NCBI GenBank assembly: GCA_003246335.1 | Contig: QKAR01000042.1 | Span: 1 to 46,162, forward strand | Origin: Spirochaetales bacterium | GTDB taxonomy: Bacteria > Spirochaetota > Spirochaetia > Treponematales > Treponemataceae | Length of the DNA: 46,162 nt | Reading direction: 5' to 3' | Shown here: positions 42,040 through 46,162 of the stretch, piece after piece | Numbering within the stretch: the stretch's first letter is position 1 | How the letters are laid out: each line of letters opens with the position of its first letter | Program-made: the position numbers and the translations under genes | The notes under the pieces: model-generated | Told to the model about the DNA's origin: nothing | Databases searched by the model: none | What the model saw: the letters and a program-made list of their open reading frames with translations, nothing else

Positions 42040-42868
42040 ATTCACCACCGTATACAGCGCGAACTCGGTCGCCGACGCCCAGCTCATCCTGAAGAATATC
42101 GCCGGAATCTCGATTATCGCCGGCGGCACCGAAATCGCCCGCCGACAAACGGGAAGGTCGCTACACTTGCCGGCGAACGTACTCGCCCTCTCGCAGATAC
42201 CCGAGCTCAAGACCATGAGCAAAACCGAGCGGTACGTGGAATTCGGCCCGTCGGTCACGCTTTCGAGCATTCTCCAACTCGGGAAAAAAAACGTGCCCGA
42301 CGTCCTCTACGACGCGATCTCGACCATCGCGAACCCCGCGGTGCGATCGCTCGCGACGCTCGGCGGAAACGTATCGGCGAAGGGACAGCGGCTCGCCACG
42401 TTCGCACCGCTACTCGCCCTCGACGCTCGGCTCGAAATACGCACGGCCACCGACGCCTACTGGACCCCGATGGCCCGCTACTTCACGAACACGGGGCGGG
42501 ACCAGCCAAAGACTCCCGAGTTCATCGACCGACTGCGCATACCGACGGAAAACTGGGACATCGCTCTCTACCGAAGGATCGGCCATCCCGGAATCGTCAC
42601 CGACGCCACGGCCTCGTTCGTGTTTCTGGTAAAATCCGAAAAAAACATCCTCTCCGACATCAGGATCGCGTACGCGGGGAAATTCTTTTTTCGCAAAAGA
42701 GAGTTCGAGAACCTGATAATCGGCCGATCGCTGCCCCTCGACGCGAAGGACGTGTCGATACTCCTCGACAAAGCCGAAATTTTCTTCAGCCCCGCGCTTT
42801 TCCCGCCCTCCTTCGAGCGGACCTGCCTATTCAATTTACTCGAGGACGCCCTGCGCATGCTCCTGTAA
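42029..42868 (+). CDS. FAD-binding subunit of the xanthine-dehydrogenase-like complex
   Basis: The 279-residue protein has the two FAD signatures of the CoxM/XdhB family: AGGTE at residues 31-35 and TLGGN at 110-114 in NPAVRSLATLGGNVSA. The CO_deh_flav C-terminal region follows, somewhat short and divergent. It should accept or donate electrons via FAD. It ends the operon; queA converges with a four-base gap and no terminator hairpin is seen between them. The start ATG at 42029 is inside the previous gene by 11 bases, and GAGG lies five bases ahead. Confidence 0.88.
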   Translation: MLNKFTTVYSANSVADAQLILKNIAGISIIAGGTEIARRQTGRSLHLPANVLALSQIPELKTMSKTERYVEFGPSVTLSSILQLGKKNVPDVLYDAISTIANPAVRSLATLGGNVSAKGQRLATFAPLLALDARLEIRTATDAYWTPMARYFTNTGRDQPKTPEFIDRLRIPTENWDIALYRRIGHPGIVTDATASFVFLVKSEKNILSDIRIAYAGKFFFRKREFENLIIGRSLPLDAKDVSILLDKAEIFFSPALFPPSFERTCLFNLLEDALRMLL

Positions 42869-42872
42869 CGCG

Positions 42873-43943
42873 TCAGCGAATGAGCATCGAATCGCCATAC
42901 GAGAAAAATCGATAGCGCTCGTCGACCGCATGCCGATACGCGTCGAAGATATGGTCGCGTCCAGCGAACGCGGAAACGAGCATGAGCAAGGTCGATTCGG
43001 GCGTATGGAAATTCGTGAACACCTGATCGACGACCTTAAACCGATAGCCGGGATAAATGAAAATGCCCGTCGAGCCTTCGCCGACGCGAAGCCCTGCGGA
43101 AGGCCCGTCCCACGCGGACTCAAGCACGCGAATGCTCGTCGTGCCGACGGCGAGAACCGGCCTGCCCTCGGCTTTCGCCGCGGCGACGCGGGCGGCAACC
43201 GAGCCGGAAACGGAATACGTTTCCTCGTGCATCACGTGGGATTCTATGTTTTCCGACCGTACCGGAAGGAAAGTACCCAAGCCGACGTGCAAGGTAACCG
43301 TGAGCCGCTCGACTCCCTTGGCGTCGAGCGAGGAAAGAATGTCGTCGGTGAAATGGAGTCCCGCCGTCGGGGCGGCGACCGAACCGATATGCCGCGCGTA
43401 CACGGTTTGATACCGATCCGCGTCGGATAGCTCGTCCTCGCGCTTGATGTACGGAGGCAACGGAAGATGGCCGTTCCGCTCGAGCCAGGCGTCGTCAATC
43501 GGGCGGTCAAAACGCAAATAGCGAAACTCTCCACCCGTGTCGTCCACCGGGCCCTCGACTATTTCCGCGCGCGTGCCGTCGCTGAACGTATACGCGCGGC
43601 CGGGCTTATGTCGCTTCGCGTTCCTGACCATCGCCTTCCAGAGTCGACCGGAAAGACCGTCCTCGAACGCGGACGAGCCCAAGTCCCGGCATGCGACTAA
43701 AAGGAATTCCGCGACGTTTCCGCTCGACTCGGCGGTAGCGAACAAACGCGCGCGCCTGACTTTCGAGTCGTTGAAAACCATCACGGTACCGGGCTCGACG
43801 AGCGATACGATATCGGAAAAAGAATGATCCTCGTAGCGACCGCTCGACCGATCGAGGGTCAACAGGCGGTCTTTGCCGCGATCGCTCGGCCGCTGGGCGA
43901 TGAGCTCCTCGGGTAAATCAAAATAAAAGTCTTTCGTCAGCAT
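42873..43943 (-). CDS. queA: tRNA preQ1(34) S-adenosylmethionine ribosyltransferase-isomerase
   Basis: The 356-residue protein has the QueA landmarks [15 protein letters not shown], then [36 protein letters not shown], and [18 protein letters not shown]. It makes epoxyqueuosine in tRNAs with GUN anticodons. The start at 43943 is set by GGAGGGG six bases ahead and by the family N-terminus; a longer frame from 43985 lies within ruvB. It overlaps the end of ruvB by 26 bases, so it belongs to ruvA-ruvB-queA, a common set. Confidence 0.95.
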   Translation of the reverse strand: MLTKDFYFDLPEELIAQRPSDRGKDRLLTLDRSSGRYEDHSFSDIVSLVEPGTVMVFNDSKVRRARLFATAESSGNVAEFLLVACRDLGSSAFEDGLSGRLWKAMVRNAKRHKPGRAYTFSDGTRAEIVEGPVDDTGGEFRYLRFDRPIDDAWLERNGHLPLPPYIKREDELSDADRYQTVYARHIGSVAAPTAGLHFTDDILSSLDAKGVERLTVTLHVGLGTFLPVRSENIESHVMHEETYSVSGSVAARVAAAKAEGRPVLAVGTTSIRVLESAWDGPSAGLRVGEGSTGIFIYPGYRFKVVDQVFTNFHTPESTLLMLVSAFAGRDHIFDAYRHAVDERYRFFSYGDSMLIR

Positions 43944-44970
43944 AATCCCCTCCCGCGCGACGCCGTTCCATTCCCAAATGCTCATACGCGCGGTCGGTTA
44001 CCATGCGTCCCCGCGGGGTCCGCTGCAACAGCCCCGCCTGAATAAGATAGGGCTCGTAATAGTCCTCGAGCGTATCGAGGGCCTCGCCGACCGAAATCGC
44101 GAGCGTCTCCGCGCCGACGGGTCCACCGCCGTAATTTGAAATGATGGAAGCGAGTATCTCTCGGTCATACCGCTCGAGGCCGAGCGAATCTATCTCGAGC
44201 TTTTCAAGCCCGGTCGAAACGGTTTTCCGCGTTATCGTGCCGGTTCCGAGTATCTGCGCAAAGTCCCGCATGCGTCGCAAAAGCCGGTTCGCGACGCGCG
44301 GCGTGCCGCGCGAACAGCGCGCGAGATCAAGTGCCGCTTCCTTCTGTATCGAAAGTCCCAAAATGCCCGCGGAACGGAGAATGACCGAGGAAAGCTCGGC
44401 CTCGTCGTAAAACGCGAAACGCTGCACGATGCCGAATCGGCTGATAAGCGGACTCGACACCATGCCCGCGCGCGTTGTCGCGCCGATGAGCGTGAACGGC
44501 GGTATCGGGATCCTGACCGTGCGGGCGCTCGGGCCTTGGCCGATAATCCAATCAAGCTCGTAGTCTTCCATCGCGATATAGAGCATCTCCTCGATCGCCG
44601 GCTTAAGACGATGGATCTCGTCGATAAAAAAAACGGTCCGCTCGGTTACCGTCGTGAGAATTCCCGCGAGGTCTTTGGGTTTATCGAGGGCGGGAGCGCT
44701 CGTCACTTTGAAATCGACGCCGAGTTCGTTCGCGGTAATCTGCGCGAGCGTCGTCTTCCCCAGCCCGGGCGGCCCGATCAAGAATACGTGATCGAGGCTT
44801 TCTTGGCGCGCGCGCGCGGCCTCGATAAAGACGGAGAGGTTCTGCTTGATGGGCTCTTGTCCCTGAAAGTCGGCGAGTAGCCGGGGCCTGAGCGCGCGGT
44901 CCCGCTCGTCCTCGGGACGAGCGGCGGGGCGAACGATCGATTCGTCTTCGTTCATGCGAGATTCCGTCAT
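43918..44970 (-). CDS. ruvB: Holliday junction branch-migration ATPase RuvB
   Basis: The 350-residue AAA+ protein has Walker [10 protein letters not shown] at residues 66-74, Walker [11 protein letters not shown], the sensor GATTRAG, and a C-terminal winged helix ([19 protein letters not shown]). It drives branch migration with RuvA. The start ATG overlaps the ruvA stop by four bases. It overlaps queA by 26 bases at the other end. Confidence 0.97.
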   Translation of the reverse strand: MTESRMNEDESIVRPAARPEDERDRALRPRLLADFQGQEPIKQNLSVFIEAARARQESLDHVFLIGPPGLGKTTLAQITANELGVDFKVTSAPALDKPKDLAGILTTVTERTVFFIDEIHRLKPAIEEMLYIAMEDYELDWIIGQGPSARTVRIPIPPFTLIGATTRAGMVSSPLISRFGIVQRFAFYDEAELSSVILRSAGILGLSIQKEAALDLARCSRGTPRVANRLLRRMRDFAQILGTGTITRKTVSTGLEKLEIDSLGLERYDREILASIISNYGGGPVGAETLAISVGEALDTLEDYYEPYLIQAGLLQRTPRGRMVTDRAYEHLGMERRRAGGDYADERLLF

Positions 44971-45578
44971 GAGCTTAACGCCACGATGGCGCGATGGAAT
45001 AAGTCTTTCTCGAAATCGGCCGTGCCCTTCGATCCCGCCGATCGAAGCTCAGCGGCTATCGCCTCGACCGCCGGTTCGACGGCCTTGCGGTCAAAGCCCA
45101 TATCGGTCAGGGCGCGCACGACGTCGGCGAACTCGGGCGCGACGGCAGACTGATTCGCGCGGGCGCCCTGCGAAGCGTAGGTGAGCTTTCCCTTGAGGGC
45201 AAGCACCATTTTTTGGGCGGTTTTCGTTCCGATGCCGGGCGCCGCGCAGATGCGGTCGACGTCGCCCGAATCGAGGGCAGACTCAAGATCGAGCGGGGAA
45301 ATCGACGAAAGGATTTTCAGCGCCTGCTTCGCGCCGACCCCGTCGACGCGCATAAGATCGAGGAAAAGATCGCGCTCGCGGACGGAATAAAAGCCGAAAA
45401 GCCGCATTTGGTCCTCGCGGTGATAGAGCCACACGAAGGCGCGCGCCTTTGAGCCGAGCGGGCCGAACGAATCGAGGCTAAAGCTCGTCGTCGCGATCTC
45501 CCACTCGACCCCGTTCGTCTCTATGTAAATCGACGCTGGATTTTTCGCGGTTATCGTACCCGAAATGCTGTTGAACAT
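44967..45578 (-). CDS. ruvA: Holliday junction-binding protein RuvA
   Basis: The 203-residue protein has the OB-fold domain I ([19 protein letters not shown]) and two helix-hairpin-helix motifs ([17 protein letters not shown] and [19 protein letters not shown]). A short linker leads to domain III ([17 protein letters not shown]), which binds RuvB. It forms tetramers on four-way junctions. Its own promoter (TTGCCA-17-GATAAT) ends six bases before the ATG, so ruvAB-queA can be transcribed apart from ruvC, probably as a leaderless message; AGGGG right before the ATG is too close to be a normal ribosome site. Confidence 0.96.
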   Translation of the reverse strand: MFNSISGTITAKNPASIYIETNGVEWEIATTSFSLDSFGPLGSKARAFVWLYHREDQMRLFGFYSVRERDLFLDLMRVDGVGAKQALKILSSISPLDLESALDSGDVDRICAAPGIGTKTAQKMVLALKGKLTYASQGARANQSAVAPEFADVVRALTDMGFDRKAVEPAVEAIAAELRSAGSKGTADFEKDLFHRAIVALSS

Positions 45579-45584
45579 TCCCCT

Positions 45585-45613
45585 ATTATCCCCGTTTCGC
45601 CGGGCATTGGCAA
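45585..45613 (-). promoter_or_regulatory. Leaderless promoter of ruvA-ruvB-queA
   Basis: Minus strand TTGCCA (45613-45608), 17 bases, GATAAT (45590-45585). The predicted start coincides with the ruvA ATG at 45578. It lies in the 45-base gap after ruvC. Confidence 0.6.
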
Positions 45614-45623
45614 GGGACGCGCA

Positions 45624-46127
45624 CTACCGAGAAGCGGCCGAAAAATCAATCGTATTGACGCGCGTGATAGCCGCGGCGAGCGCGTCGGCCGCATGGTCGG
45701 GTTTCGGGATATCGGCGAGGCCGAGGAGCATCCGCACGCATTCCTGGACTTGGCGCTTTTCCGCCCGCGCGACGCCGACGACGGCGGCCTTTATCGCGTG
45801 CGGGGTAAACTCGCCCAACGCGATCCCTCGAAGGGATAGCGCGAGCGTAACGACCCCGCGCGCCTCGGCGACGCCCATGGCGCTCGTGACGTTTTTCGCG
45901 AAATACAGCGTTTCCATGCCGGCGCTCACCGGCCGGTATTCGTCGAGCACGGCGTTAAGCTGATCGAAAATGAGGCGCAACCGCTCGCCGTGCGGCAACG
46001 TCGACTGCGTGGAAATAACGCCATGCGCGATATGTGATACGCGCCCGCCGCCGAAGGAGACGATCCCATATCCCGTCGACGCGAGACCAGGATCAATGCC
46101 GATGACGACGCGAGAAGAAGTACGCAT
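45624..46127 (-). CDS. ruvC: Holliday junction resolvase RuvC
   Basis: The 167-residue protein has the RNase-H-like active site: D12 in VIGIDPGLASTGYG, the Glu of METLYFAKN, and the Asp pair in KPDHAADALAAA. It cuts four-way junctions made by recombination. The ATG at 46127 gives the usual length; a TTG 18 bases upstream is in frame but lies across the -10 box. The gene is followed by ruvA. Confidence 0.95.
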   Translation of the reverse strand: MRTSSRVVIGIDPGLASTGYGIVSFGGGRVSHIAHGVISTQSTLPHGERLRLIFDQLNAVLDEYRPVSAGMETLYFAKNVTSAMGVAEARGVVTLALSLRGIALGEFTPHAIKAAVVGVARAEKRQVQECVRMLLGLADIPKPDHAADALAAAITRVNTIDFSAASR

Positions 46128-46133
46128 ACCGCG

Positions 46134-46162
46134 ATAATACCGCAAAAAACCCCGGCTGACCA
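46134..46162 (-). promoter_or_regulatory. Leaderless promoter of ruvC (edge of window)
   Basis: Minus strand TGGTCA (46162-46157), 17 bases, TATTAT (46139-46134). The predicted start coincides with the ATG at 46127. The -35 touches the end of the window, so an 18-base spacing cannot be tested. Confidence 0.5.

Noticed and set aside
41176..42270. Minus-strand frame of 364 codons
   Set aside because: It runs antisense across three coupled XDH-like genes whose motifs are clear; no motif is found in the antisense product.
39485..42868. The trio as an ordinary xanthine or quinoline dehydrogenase
   Set aside because: The catalytic Glu and the molybdenum-site Arg and Glu residues are missing by eye, so the standard label would mislead.

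Overview
The window looks like a chromosomal segment of a spirochaete close to Treponema. The evidence is protein content and gene order. Examples are rpsB-tsf / frr-uppS-cdsA-dxr-rseP, rpsF-ssb-rpsR-DUF2232-rplI-dnaB, a TPR protein followed by rlmN, spirochaete-type lipoproteins with loose lipoboxes (FSC, VSC), and a sugar-nucleotide / xanthine-dehydrogenase-like gene string that I remember from T. pallidum (TP0077-TP0081 area). G+C is in the mid-50s percent by eye. I see no rRNA, phage, insertion sequence or CRISPR. One tRNA gene is present. Genes are packed tightly and no gene-free stretch exceeds about 200 bases.

Layout. 1-930 (minus): the start of a glycogen-synthase-like gene, aroH and a small membrane protein. 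993-3904: an SPFH-like protein, thiN (minus) and cca (plus). 3975-6315: ferritin (plus) converging on rpmF-acpP-rnc (minus), then coaD (minus). 6398-8619: a lipoprotein, a secreted HEAT-repeat protein, tRNA-Arg(CCG) on the minus strand, and maf. 8734-10456: rpsB-tsf with a strong terminator. 10591-17764: frr-uppS-cdsA-dxr-rseP-CpXC protein-beta-propeller lipoprotein, a translation/envelope operon. 17812-21888 (minus): rpsF-ssb-rpsR-DUF2232-rplI-dnaB. 22083-26974: a small hypothetical, a COG2509-type flavoprotein, rsmD, a hypothetical, a TPR protein and rlmN. 26968-30123 (minus): nudix, SH3 lipoprotein, membrane proteins and a large lipoprotein. 30197-32965: secA. 33090-36188 (minus): lipid kinase, DPBB/SPOR protein and a secreted protein. 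36299-42868: a NusG paralogue followed by CapD-like dehydratase, DegT aminotransferase and three xanthine-dehydrogenase-like subunits. 42873-46127 (minus): ruvC, then ruvA-ruvB-queA.

Two things stand out. First, nine transcription units (aroH, cca, coaD, the 6398 lipoprotein, the 22536 flavoprotein, secA, the NusG paralogue, ruvA, ruvC) carry a sigma70-type promoter whose -10 box ends 6-9 bases before the ATG, with no usable Shine-Dalgarno in eight and at most a poorly spaced purine run before ruvA. They would give leaderless or nearly leaderless mRNAs, whereas the other unit heads have ordinary leaders. Second, the operon headed by the NusG paralogue joins a UDP-sugar dehydratase and an aminotransferase to a three-subunit molybdenum-hydroxylase-like complex. 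By eye, its large subunit has lost the residues that bind and work with molybdopterin, while the 2Fe-2S and FAD subunits keep their signatures. This looks like a repurposed redox complex tied to surface-sugar synthesis and is the best candidate for an undescribed system here.

Smaller points are a terminator-like hairpin at the rpsR/DUF2232 junction, a 36-base perfect duplication of the secA tail, divergent promoters that share a hexamer, and hairpins in the leaders of two ribosomal-protein operons. All functional statements come from reading motifs; nothing was searched or measured.
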